From positions 7,750,001-7,814,000 of the forward strand of contig OZ004582.1 of the NCBI GenBank assembly GCA_963924555.1: 64,000 nt of DNA, in the 5' to 3' direction. Shown piece by piece: positions 34,789 to 47,100 of the stretch. The DNA comes from Crambe crambe (lineage: Eukaryota > Porifera > Demospongiae > Poecilosclerida > Crambeidae). The stretch's first letter is position 1. Every line of letters starts with the position of its first letter. The translations under genes and the position numbers were made by a program. The notes under the pieces were generated by a model that saw only the letters and a list, made by a program, of their open reading frames with translations, did not search any database and was not told the DNA's origin.

Positions 34789-35157
34789 GCCATAATTTCC
34801 TGCTTGGTTTTGTTTATAGGTACCATTTGTGAATGTTGTCGAAACACTAACCATGTCACCATCACATGCCGGACTCATGGAGTATGAAGAGTTCGATTTC
34901 AACCCAAGGTAATCAACAATTCTGATTTTTATCGATCATATCCATGCACTATCACATATTGACTCAGCTCACCAGATAGCAGGGTATTCCTGGAAAGCAT
35001 ATGCCCTTACAGCACTCTTACCCCCCAAAAGTATGCAAAAAAATTGACAACGTCTTTATATATTTATCATTTAACATGGAACCATGCATAAAGGTAAGCC
35101 ATATGAGAAATAAATTCATGGTCAGTATGAAGATATCAAATTTATTAGGCATCCATC

Positions 35158-35159
<2 letters not shown>

Positions 35160-35219
<60 letters not shown>
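35160..35219. repeat. TG dinucleotide microsatellite
   Basis: About 30 TG units in the intron matching 13905-13954. Confidence 0.95.
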
Positions 35220-35220
<1 letters not shown>

Positions 35221-35697
35221 ATGCGTGCACATAACACTATAGGAAATGAGACTTCACTGTATTTTATTCTATCAATAGAGACTTGAACATCATTATTCTA
35301 AGAATGAGTATGAACACTGTCACTTGGATCACATCACAAGAAACGCTTCGAATAATAAATATATTCAGTTGCAAGTGCATCCCTGCAATGGAGCAACGAC
35401 AGCACTAAATCAAAATGAGGTATGCATTTTTCACTTGCTAGTGTACTAAACTCAAATGTAATAACTTTAATCATATGGTTAAATTTTACTAATACATTTT
35501 CCCTCATTAGTTCGCGTACAATTAATCCCTAATTACACTCTTAAATCTGCATGTGTGCAGACTATAACTATTAGTAATGACATTTCTGAAGATGGTAGGC
35601 GCTAGGCAAGCTTGTTTCTACAGCATTTTTTCTGGGTGAATTATAGGCGCTAGGCTTATCTAAGTGGAATCTTAGTGGATTGTAGGCCACCCGCTAG

Positions 35698-36233
35698 ACT
35701 TAAGGTGGTAGGTTAGTAAAAAAAAAAAAATTAATGTTGTCATCTGTTCCTCTCTCTTAAGTCTTATATGAGGTCAAAGAAATTTAGTACTCTAGTAGAA
35801 TGATAGTGGTAATATTTACCAGCAGAGTCAAGTCAGCATGCAGTAAGCCAGTGTCAAACAACATCCATGTAAAGTTTATTGAACTTCTGGATGTGTCATC
35901 CACACCCGAAGCAAGCTACAACCACTTTTTATTCCAAAGCTAGCAACACTGTGCATCATTATTTTTGCTTAAATAGATAGAAACTTATTGATCGGGCAAT
36001 TATGAGCAGGGAGGGCCAGGTCCTAGTTGATTTCCAGGGCCAAACACCCCCCAATGTCTACGTCTCCCCCTCCATTTGACTATTGGGGATGTGACTGGAT
36101 GGGTAAACTCATTGTAGAAGCCAGCCTTCCTTCTAAGGCGTCCTGAAAAAGAGAGGCCTTGATCTGGCTGTCTTTGTAGGTGTGACTTTAATTTTACCAC
36201 GTGAAATTCTTTCTCTTGCCCACCACCTTAAGT
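35698..36233. repeat. MITE with acttaaggtgg termini, copy 2
   Basis: Orthologous insertion to 14434-14964, with inverted ends acttaaggtggtaggt and cccaccaccttaagt. Confidence 0.65.
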
Positions 36234-37157
36234 GTTTTGTGGGCAAGCATTACAGGTTCACATAAATAGCTTCCTACTTGCAGCTGCCTGGCTGATACAA
36301 GTAATCTACCATTGTTAGGCTTTTTCTTGCAATTTGGGTATAATTGCATTTGAAACTGTCTAAAATTGCACTACAGCTTCGCCTTGTGCAATTACCTAGC
36401 CAGTTTCTCGTGCAATTATACCCAAATTACACTCAAAAGCATGTGATTACCTATACATTTTGTAATAGATACAATTTGAACATGTGGAGTTCTGGAATGA
36501 TCACGAAAGAATCGAAACATTAGATGCTCACAAACTACATCCACCTCGAATTACGATGCAAATTTTTTCTGCAGTAACAGACTGCCTTAATGTAACTTTT
36601 GAGTCCAATGTTGGCAAAGAATATTCTGTTCTGCTAGTGTATGATGGTAAGTTGTTACAATTGGTATCGGTAAAGATTACTGTTAATTTCATGCCAAAGT
36701 GTTAAGAATTGATATGGGGTTGCATATCTTAACATTTTGTCACACTCCCAATATAAGAAAGGTTTGGCAGTAGGGTGGGGCCTAAGGGTGCACTTTTTGT
36801 GCTAATTGCTAATAACTCTAGAGATATAATAGTTCATTAGCACCTATTTACACCAATCAGGGGTAAATATCACCCAAACACTGTGTCAACAACGTACCCT
36901 TCGGGATCCAAACCTTCCTACTACCCTCCCTTATAGTATTATATATATAGCATACTCTTATCATCGTCGCCATAGGTAACACCATTTTATGATTACTACT
37001 AAAGTGTTCCACCTCTAGACAAAACTATTGGCAGTTACTCACTAGATCTTGAGCAAGAGGTCTGGGGTAGGCAGCGGATCAAGTGCATGGCCTCCTGGTT
37101 CTTTGCTGTGCCTCAGTTAAGGGTCGATCAACGCAAAAAATTAGAATTTCAATCTAC

Positions 37158-38090
37158 TACCCCCTATAAGCTTGATTTAGGTCTCAAAAGAGCAGCTTTC
37201 CAATAGTGTACTTAGTTACAACTTTACACCCCCCCATATATGGAAGACCTGACATGACCTCAAAGACTTTTAAAATTACCACATACTTAGGAGGCCTTTG
37301 ATACTCCTATCATAGCTTCTATGGGCCTAGCTGCTTTGAATGAACTGAGGGATTTCAAGGGGGTATGGTTTCAAAAATATGTTAACAAGTTAGTCTTTTA
37401 AAAAGACTAGGAATGCCTCGGCACGTACTTAAAGTGCTTTCTAAATTAATTATTTGAGGGATCACCGGCTTGAAGCCAGAGTCCTACAAGGATGATTAAT
37501 TGCTGAACACTTGTTGCATGGGCATAAATAATGAAAAGTGTAGGGGTTTGTGGGGTCAAATGTTTCTACAAAGTGTTGCAGTTTCTTTTTAATTCTGGCT
37601 GTGGAGAGTTCCAAATAATGTGCACTGAGCAACATGGCTTATACATGTAGTAAGATTAGTATTTACACAGCTAGTATTCTTGCTGTTCAACGCTTTCAAA
37701 CTGCCGGTTATTCTCACACATAGCTTGATTGAAGTATGTGTACTAGATTCTCTCATTGTTTGGAAGCCTCAAAGTCTTAGTTCTGAGATTCTCCTTCACC
37801 ATGGCTCTCTCTTTGGCGCTAGCTAGTTCTACTGTACTAGCTAGAGCTAAATTAATGCACGTGCTCGATATGCATCGGCATCGTGTATCATAGCGCGTGC
37901 GCGTGAAACATACCATCTGCCCAGCACTGCGCCTCGGCACTTTGGTGCCGAGGCAAAAAAATGACACTCAGTTCATTCAAAGGCCCATACAAGCTATGTC
38001 CTAAGTATGTGGTAATTTTACAAGTTTTTTTAAAACCATTGAGGTCATGTCAGGTCTTCTACGTATATATGGGGGGTGTAAAGTTTGGAT
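37158..38090. repeat. Carrier MITE with nested element, copy 2
   Basis: Same nested arrangement as 15858-16775. The inner element runs from about 37409 to 37955 and ends in the gcctcggcactttggtgccgaggc palindrome. Confidence 0.55.
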
Positions 38091-38605
38091 CCCAGTGCCC
38101 TCTAATAGTGGAGTAACCTTCACTGGCACCAGCACCAGTGCCCCTCCAGAGAGTAACTATAACTGGTGGGCTGGTCGAGTTGCAAACCGATTGAGTTGTC
38201 GCTACTATTGTCCATCTCTGCTTCTAAGCTTCGAGACAATTCGATCTCCCTAACTGTTTGCTAGCTTTGCTGAGCACAAGGCTTGACTGACTGAACTCTG
38301 AGCATGCGCGCGCCCTTGAACTTTGCGGAGCTACCTGCCCTGCCCATTCCAATGTTAACTCCATTTAATTCTCAAATTTTATGATAATTAAGGTGGTAGG
38401 CTAGCTTGCATGTTTGTATACAAAATGCAAATGGCGTAGTCTCATAATGACAATCCTCTCATGCAGTTGCAAATATGTAATGCTCTGTAGAGAGGTAAGT
38501 CTAGCATCAGTAAACAACATACAGAAGTGTGTAGTAATCAATTTTATGCCAGGACCTCTGAAATATTTAGAACCTGCTATATCTGACCAGACTAGTGTCA
38601 AGTGC

Positions 38606-39160
38606 AGCAAGGATGGAATTAGTAAGGATGGAGTTAGTAAGGATGGAGCTAGTAAGGATGGAGTTAGTAAGGATGGAGCTAGTAAGGATGGAGCTAGTAA
38701 GGATGGAGCTAGTAAGGATGGAGCTAGTAAGGATGGAGTTAGTAAGGATGGAGCTAGTAAGGATGGAGCTAGTAAGGATGGAGCTAGTAAGGATGGAGTT
38801 AGTAAGGATGGAGCTAGTAAGGATGGAGTTAGTAAGGATGGAGTTAGTAAGGATGGAGCTAGTAAGGATGGAGTTAGTAAGGATGGAATTAGTAAGGATG
38901 GAGCTAGTAAGGATGGAGCTAGTAAGGATGGAGCTAGTAAGGATGGAGCTAGTAAGGATGGAGCTAGTAAGGATGGAGCTAGTAAGGATGGAGTTAGTAA
39001 GGATGGAGCTAGTAAGGATGGAGCTAGTAAGGATGGAGCTAGTAAGGATGGAGTTAGTAAGGATGGAGCTAGTAAGGATGGAGTTAGTAAGGATGGAGTT
39101 AGTAAGGATGGAGCTAGTAAGGATGGAGCTAGTAAGGATGGAGCTAGTAAGGATGGAGCT
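38606..39160 (+). repeat. Coding 15-bp minisatellite, 37 units
   Basis: 555 bases, 37 exact in-frame 15-mers encoding S-K-D-G plus A, V or I, in the fourth exon of gene Y2. It appears to contain internal block duplications; for example the order V-A-V-V-A recurs. No unit carries a stop or indel. Confidence 0.95.
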
Positions 39161-39885
39161 AGCAATTGGAAGAAAGAAGGTACGGTAACTACAAGACACA
39201 ACAATTATTATTTGTCTTAGAATTCATATTTAAAGGTCACTTCTGAAGGCTAGAGTATTCTGGTTGAAATTTTTTATGAGCTATATTGAACCTTGATAGT
39301 TATACAATTCTAAACCAGAGAACGTAGGTCATTATTATAATATTAGCTGAGTATAAACCAGCCTGTGGTATTATTAAATATGAAGATTTCAATGGTGCGT
39401 ATTTTTTCTCCAGATATAACCAGGCAGCCTATGCATGCTACTGAGTGTAATAGCTACTGTAGTGAACAGACTCTTGTATCCAGCCCATAATTTCAAGATA
39501 AAGCCAAACCTAACACTTTATCATATAAATTTTTTTTGTTGTAGACTGTGAGCCTCCAGTGGATTCATCTTACCCGCCACGTTCTCGTGGACCACATCCT
39601 CTCACCATGACCAATCACCATCAGGTCACACGTTTCCTTACAAACCTGAACAACGAGCAGCTGGTAGGACTTGGCACACATCTTGGTTTGCTACACCCTC
39701 ACCTACAGAGGATGACGGACCTTCTTGGAGACATGGTGGCCTCGTGGTTGCGGAAGGAAGATCATGTGACTGAAACCAGTGGTGCTCCCAGCTGGACGAG
39801 TTTGACCAACGCCCTTGAGGCTATTGGTCAGAGGGGAATCGCCTCTGAAATACGGGAAGGTAGGTCATCATGTTATACAATGTGA

Positions 39886-39987
<102 letters not shown>

Positions 39988-40352
39988 TTATTGATTACAG
40001 CATTCAACCTGTGACATGGCTTCCTCTACAGCACGTCTTCTGTCTAGCTATGCTATTTCGATTCTGGCCGGGTTCTTTGGGTCTTTCTGGACCTGATATT
40101 TTTTCCATGTACAATGTTACTCTATTTCTTTTTGGTTTATTCATTTGTTATTGTTCTCATTGTTGTTGTTATCATTGTCATCATCTTCTTGTTGTTGTTA
40201 CATGTATCATTGTTGTTGTTATTATTATTTCATCACATCTTGTTATTATTGTTCTTACATTGACATTTTTTTCCTACTCATCGTTATAGCGTTTGTAGCA
40301 ATGCTTACCCTTTACCAAACGATATTGTTACGGTATCTACCCTTTACCAATC

Positions 40353-41393
40353 ATGTCAGCTCTGAAGCTGCACTGGCTGTTGAAGAGAGGGAGCAGTGGA
40401 TTCCGCAGGAGACTGAGAGAAGAGTTAGTTATAACCCAGAAAGAGGTCACCAAGCAGAAGGAGCATCAGTGGAGTGCCATTGAACACCTCTTGAACAAAG
40501 ACAACGACCACAACAGCAGTGCAACAGATCTTCAAGACGTCTTCAGAAATAAACAGAGTGTGCACAAAATTGGTATGGTATGGTACTGAAAGTGGATGCT
40601 GTGGGGAAATATTTATGTCTGTAACAATCAATTCTGAAAAGAGAATAAGAAAATGTTTTGTATTGGTCAGATTCCTGCAAACCTCTACAACCAGGACACC
40701 TTTCATGTGTCCCATCTGATTAAAAATATCAAAATGAGGTCACCTTTCTAATCAGATGTACATTCAGTTCACCCATCACCCACTCTAGCACCCTTACACT
40801 CCTCTAATCTGGACATTTCTTTCTGTTCCCTATAAATGACACTCTGAAAGAGGACAAACCTCTCAACAAAGGACAATCTAAAAGTACCTTTGTATATACA
40901 CTCTATACAAAATAACCTCCAAAAGAGGACAACCTCTCTACAAAGGACAAAAGGCTGGGTCCCAAGTGTGTCCATTATTACACTGTAGCTAGATAAGTGG
41001 GTAAAGGGTTTCCATTATGACCCCATTGTAATTTCATATGCAGTGAGTGACCAGAAGCTTCATCCTTTAGTGTGTACTCAAAAACACAATCTTCTTCAGG
41101 CAGCCATTTCAGGTCTGGCTGTATGATCGCCACCTCCATAACGATGTTCTGGTATTTGAGGAAAAGAATGAAATTAGGAGGGGAAAGGCTTGATGTCATC
41201 TAATATTGGTGCAGCTGTACTGTGGATATTGCCATGACGAGAGATGGGAAGTATATCACTGTCAATGGTAACTCACGGACATCATATGAGGTACGTATGA
41301 AGTACTTACCTTCGATAAAGGACACTCTGAAAGAGGACAAAAGAGGAAAGAGGAAGCAAGATAGGAACAATCCATTGCTAGTCCATGTGTATG
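40353..41393 (+). pseudogene. PREPL-like copy gamma (P1-P3 plus end of P8)
   Basis: P1 is 40353-40572. P2 starts at 41044 and carries two single-base deletions relative to copy beta (catcctttag for catccctttag; gcagccat for gcaggccat). P3 is 41214-41290. The sequence then jumps to the last ~40 bases of P8 (41353-41393, caagataggaacaatcc). Exons P4-P7 and P9 onward are missing. Confidence 0.75.
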
Positions 41394-41524
41394 GTGAGTG
41401 CTCAGCTTTTTTTTTTTTTCTCTCCCACGTATGCAGTGGAGCCTCCAAATAATGGACACAATTGGGACCCAGCCATTTGTCCTTTGTAGAGAGGTTGTCC
41501 TCTTTCAAAGTGGAGGTTCCACTG

Positions 41525-42674
41525 TATAAAGTCTATTTGCATTCACCTTTGCCCCTTGATCATTCACTATACCCAACGTCAGAGGCATTTTGAAACCACT
41601 ATTGAGTCCCACAATGCCAAGCTGTAAAAACCTCTTAAAAAGAGCAAGTTTAAAACTATGTGTGAGACTAGGTGGAATGAGAGACATGCTACTTTAGAAG
41701 ATTTTAATGACATGTATTCACCCCTGTGCAATTGCCTAGATGATATTTCAAGTAATGAAGATGGTATTTGGAACAGTAAGGCTATCACAGAAGCTAACGG
41801 GATTCTTCATAGCATTACCAAACCAATTTTATTGCTGCATTTATAGTTAATTTCTACATCTTTGGTTATACCCGGCATTTGAGTGTCCTTTCACAAGGTT
41901 CCACAGTGGATGCATACACTCAAATTGATAAGGTGAAAAAAATCATATCTGATCTAAGAAAAGAAAGTGTCAAAGAATTTGAACCGTAATTTGAACCCAT
42001 GCTTGCAATGGCAAAAAATGCTAATTCGGATTGGATGCATGTTCCTAGAATTTGCCAGAAGCAAACAGCAAGGAGTAACATTGCAGCATCATCACCTAAG
42101 GACTATTGGCGGCTGACCATTTTAATTCCTTTTCTTGATCATTTGCAGCAGGAGTTTGAGAACAGGTTTAGTCAGTTATCTCAATTTGGTGCCATCTCAG
42201 TTACCCAAAGCACCTGAGTCAGTTTATACTTCTGTGTTCCATCGTTTCAAAGATAATCTTCCTTCTCCAGCATATTTTTCAATCAAGATGGAAAATGCTA
42301 TGGGCTGATGTTGAAAACCCCCCATCATCACTGAGTCTATTAGTAGTGATATGCACGTTCCTAAAAGTTATCCCAACACATCTAGCACCAGTAACTGCAG
42401 CAAGTGTGGAGCTAGCCTCGTACCCAGGCCCGCTTTTTTCGCGGGGCGGTGGGCGGGCCTGGATACGAGGCTAGTGTGGAGCGTGCAAATGAGGTACGAG
42501 GCTAGTGTGGAGCGTGCAAATGAGGTACGAGGCTAGTGTGGAGCGTGCAAATTCTGTTCTAAATTTTATAAAAAATAATGGGAGATCATCAACAGGACAT
42601 CAACGATTGAATTCTTTATATTCATAAGGACATAAAACTTGATTATGATGCAGTAATAGGTTTGTATGATCCCT
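41525..42674 (+). mobile_element. Degenerate hAT transposase relic, unit 3
   Basis: Same relic as 850-1945, with TRWNERHATLEDF (about 41665-41705), the DYWR ... IPFLDHLQQEF piece (about 42085-42165) and the palindromic MITE. The 30-bp unit after the MITE is present once more than in units 1 and 2. Confidence 0.7.
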
Positions 42675-42734
42675 AGGAGAATGTCACTCAATGTCACTCA
42701 TTTGCCCTCTCTAACATCAGCCCTTTACATAGAG

Positions 42735-42790
42735 TGGGCGCGGTTTATCAAAATGGGTGTGGTTAGGGGAAGTGGGCGTGGTCATGCAAA
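42735..42790. promoter_or_regulatory. GT/GC-box-like repeat upstream of gene X3
   Basis: gtgggcgcggt, tgggtgtggtta and gtgggcgtggtc precede the ATG at 42832. It is shorter than in units 1 and 2. Confidence 0.4.
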
Positions 42791-42831
42791 AAAATTTTTC
42801 CTTTTTTCCGCTGCATGCTCTGCATCCACCC

Positions 42832-44158
42832 ATGATGGCTGACTCCCTGGCCCTACACAGAGCTGTCCGGTCACAACATGTGGACGAGGTCAGGAAACTC
42901 TTGCAAAGTGGCGAGTGTCATGTAAACTCCACCGATTCCGGACTATCGACTCCCTTGCATCATGCTTGCGCTCAAGGTAACGTCAGTCTAGTTGAGGTAT
43001 TGATTCGTGAGTACAATGCTGATGTTAATGCTCGTGATGATCTAAATAGCACACCACTCAGTGTAGCTGCTGCTTTGGGGAAAGAAGAAGTTGCATTGCT
43101 TTTAATCAAAGAGTTTGGTTGTGACCCCAACATCAAGGGTTATCTTGGTAGATCCCTGCTACATGATGCATGTCAAGGAGGTAGTGTCGGTCTAGTTCGG
43201 ACTTTGATCCTTCAACACAATGCTGATGTTAATGCTCATGATGATCAAAATAGCACACCACTCAGTGTAGCTGCTGCTTTTGGGAAAGAAGAAGTTGCAT
43301 TGCTTTTAATCAAAGAGTTTGGTTGTGACCCCAACATCAAGGGTTATCTTGGTAGATCCCTGCTACATTCTGCATGTGAAAGAGGTAGTGTCGGTCTAGT
43401 TCGGACTTTGATCCTTCAACACAATGGTGATGTTAATGCTCGTGATGATCGAAATGACACACCACTCCACTTAGCTGCTTTGGTAGGGAAAGAAGAAGTT
43501 GCATTGCTTTTAATCAAAGAGTTTGGTTGTGACCCCAACATCAAGGGTTATCTTGGTAGATCCCTGCTACATTCTGCATGTCAAGGAGGTAGTGTCGGTC
43601 TAGTTCGGACTTTGATCCTTCAACACAATGGTGATGTTAATGCTCGTGATGATCAAAATGACACACCACTCAGTGTAGCTGCTTTGGTAGGGAAAGAAGA
43701 AGTTGCATTGCTTTTAATCAAAGAGTTTGGTTGTGACCCCAACATCAAGGGTTATCTCAGTAGATCCCTGCTACATGATGCATGTCAAGGAGGTAGTGTC
43801 GGTCTAGTTCGGACTTTGATCCTTCAACACAATGCTGATGTTAATGCTCGTGATGATCAAAATAGCACACCACTCAGTGTAGCTGCTGCTGAGGGGAAAG
43901 AAGAAGTTGCATTGCTTTTAATCAAAGAGTTTGGTTGTGACCCCAACATCAAGGGTTATCTTGGTAGATCCCTGCTACATCATGCATGTCAAGGAGGTAG
44001 TGTCGGTCTAGTTTGGACTTTGATCCTTCAACACAATGCTGATGTTAATGCTCGTGATGATAGCAATCGCACACCACTTGATTTGGCAACTAGTCATGGG
44101 AAGAAGGAAGTTGCATCCATTTTAATTAATGAATTTGGTTCCAACAAAGACACTGAAG
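42832..44158 (+). CDS. X3 exon 1: ankyrin array (6 double modules)
   Basis: Shortest array: six N-(A/G)-D-V-N-A modules after the cap MMADSLALHRAV. It carries residues not seen in X1 or X2, such as LLHSAC, R-N-D-T-P-L-H-L and A-A-L-V-G. It ends in phase 1. Confidence 0.92.
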
Positions 44159-47100
44159 GTAAATGTAAGTTAAGTCAAGTAATGGACACTTGTATGATAC
44201 TCATTATCTGTAACTCTTCTTTTAGCCGACTCACTCCATGTTGAAATGACCTCCCCTGATGTGACGTTCCATGGAGATCCGAAAGTAACTACCATCAGCA
44301 CCTCTTCAGTCACAATAGACATGAGCGATGTAGGCATCTCTCTCTCCATACCTGAAGAAGCACTGGATCCAGTAGAAAGTCAATTGAAATTGTCGGTTCG
44401 ACCCTGTTTGACTGGACCGTTTGAGCTACCTCCAGACTATGAAGCAGTTAGTCCAGCCTACCTGATACGGCCCAGAGGGAATGTGAAATTGCAAAAAGAT
44501 GTGAGAGTGCGTATCCAACACTGTGCTAGTCTTCAGAGTGAGGAGGACTGTGAGGACCTGGCATTTCTGTCGGCCAGCTCCACCCCAGAGTACAGGGGGC
44601 CCAGCCCGGTTTATCCCTTTAGAGAAGTTGAAGAAGCTAAGGGAATCTTCAAAGTGGGAGACCAGGTTGGAGAAATAGCTCTCAAATCTCTCCAATTATT
44701 GCGAGTGGCTAAGAGAGTCGGGACGTCATTAATAGGTAGGAAGAGCCAATGTCATTGTGATATCTATCCATTCCTATATTAAATTAAACAGAAAGTCTCT
44801 TGTGTACTGTGAGGCTGCTCAGGACAGTTGAAGAAGACACTTTTTTCAAAGCAACATTTGTAGCCCACTTGGATCATCCCATTTATTCAAAGGTGAGATA
44901 TTTTCGTTATCAGTTGGTGTGTATTCCAATGCTGTGTTCTTGCAGCACTGTGAGAGAGCCATAGCTGGTCTGCATCCAGGTGGATCAAATAAGGGGGAAG
45001 CAAAGAGTGCCGTGATCACTGCAAGGATGGTGTCTGAAGATATGATCCTCAAAACTGAGAATTCTGCAGAATGGGATGTAAAATTCAACACAGTGAATCA
45101 GGTTAGCATGATGTCTGTATTTTTAACCCTCCGCACATGCATGAGAAGGTTACAGTAGTCATTTCTTAATTGTGTGTGGCAAATTTTTAACCTTTGAGAC
45201 AGATATTAACACAAGTAGGCCCTAACTCTTTCAGATGTTTCAGCTTCAAACAGCCAGCTTCTACTGTGATGTTCCAAATAATGCACACCCACATTCATAA
45301 TTAATTGCCGTCCTACCCCTTGAATAGTGCATGTATGGTGCCTCACCCCTTTCATCTCTGGTTGAATGAAGCTTAGAACATAATAATATGGTAGCATATG
45401 CACAAAATATCAGGGTTTATTTCAAGGGGGTGAGGGGAGCTTCTGCCCCCAGGCCTGAACGATGGCTTGCCCCCCCAGGAATTAGCTAGCGTTTGTATAC
45501 ATATAGTTGCCCCTCCTTGAATGTTTTATAAATTAAACCCTGCACATTATATGTTCTCTGCATGTACTGTACTGCAGTGCAGAGGGTTTGCACTTTAGTG
45601 CTTTATAATCTCTAGCAATCTAAATAGGATATCGATGTCATTTGATACAGATTTCAAAGAAGGGAATACTTTTCCCTGAAGGTATTTATGCCAACCCCCT
45701 TGACTATCCTCCCATGATCACCGTCTCTGGAGAGAAGACCTCGTCTACGAGTGCTGGTCCACCAAAACTACTTGTGATTGGACTGGACAGAGAGTGCAGC
45801 TTCAACCTTATCTCTATACCAGGTGAGGCATGATGACAACCAACCATGATTTAAACCATAGAGGTCTAGTTGGAAGCCATAGTCTAAAGCTACAGTGGAT
45901 TGCAACAGAACACCAAACCTAAAATTTACATAGCCTCCATTCAAAGGGCTTATCATGGCTTTTGGTTTGGTGTTCTGTTCCCAGTACTGTAGACTTCAGG
46001 ATGGTTGTCCATAAGGAATGAGAAATAGGTAGTTACAATCTGGACCATGTGTTAAGATAACTATTTTAATTTTGTACAGATGATCTTGATGATGAAGCAG
46101 GCATGAAAGAGTTCATGGAAGGAGTTCAAAAGGCCATTGCTAAAAGTGGAAAGATCGATCGAAAATTAGCGCATTTCATGTTCGTTGGTCCCACAGGTTC
46201 GGGGAAGAGTTCATTGATGGATCGCCTGCTTGGCAGACAAAGAAAGAAGTTTTCTGCTTCCACTGGTGTGTGTGACACCGTCGTCATCGTAGACATTACT
46301 GTCACCAACCCTTCCACTTTTCACCCGGTTACGATACTGGACGGTGACACTTGGGAAGCAATAGAATGTGATGTGTCGTATGTGAGACAGCTGGGGCAGG
46401 AGAGTGTGAATGTCAAAAATCCTCCTGAGAGTCCTCTTCCTAAGCCCACTGAAAAGAGAGTCCACACACGTGCTTCTGCACGACCTGATCCTGCGAGGAA
46501 GGTAGGTTCAGTTCGAGTGGCAAAACCACACTCCAAAAGGAAGGATGCACCAGCATCTTTCCCAAAACGAAAGCTAAAAGTCGGTACGATTATTTCCTCT
46601 GAAAATATAAATTCAGTCATCAAGAAGTACGGCTTTCGTAAGGTTAAAAAGTACCTGAAGAAAACCTGTTCCCTGTATCTCAGGGACACTGGAGGTCAGG
46701 TGGAGTTCCAGGAAATGTTACCTCTCTTGATCTTTGGCCCATCCATTTTCTTCTTCATTTTTCGACTCGACCTCGACTTCAAGAGCGAGTTATGTGTTGA
46801 GTACAGGATGAGTGCTAACAAGTCGATAAATTGCTACACCTCCTCCATCACCACTGAAGAAGCCTTACTCCAGTGTCTTACTAGTGTGTATGCCATGGAC
46901 ACGTCAGAGGAAGACAGTGTCAAGACACACAAGCCCATGGTCTTCATCGTTGGCACTCACAAGGATAGGCTCGGTTCTGAAGCCGAAGGCATTATCAAGA
47001 TAAATCACTTGAATCGACATCTGGATTTCATCATACAGAGCAATGGCTTTCGTGATCTAGTCCAGTATGCTGGTGATAATCACAACGTTATGTTTGCAGT

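Larger units (their letters stand above)
31017..34908 (+). pseudogene. PREPL-like copy beta (exons P1-P11, disrupted)
   Basis: This is the most complete copy: P1 31017-31236, P2 31713-31845, P3 31894-31969, P4 32199-32339, P5 32437-32499, P6 32893-33118, P7 33341-33497, P8 33550-33637, P9 33990-34150, P10 34398-34547 and P11 34820-34908. Markers agree with PREPL-type S9A proteins: PLLVHVYG, WVLAFCHVRGGGERG, the nucleophile region SAGG, and VPFVNVVETL ... EYEE. P6 has a frameshift that ends at a TGA after CPTLE. P10 has TGA at 34473-34475, just before the nucleophile Ser codon (CGA in copy delta). The last exons with the catalytic Asp and His are absent because the sequence switches to gene Y after P11. 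Confidence 0.8.

Noticed and set aside
34820..35093. A PREPL-gene Y fusion protein across the join at about 35025
   Set aside because: Exon P11 ends in phase 2 and I find no acceptor that would join the gene Y frame. The join is within intron sequence.
40500..40719. Short frames around PREPL exon P1 in other frames (for example ending in R-R-V-S)
   Set aside because: The P1 frame beginning MSALKL is the one whose phase-1 end joins exon P2. The other frames have no downstream continuation.
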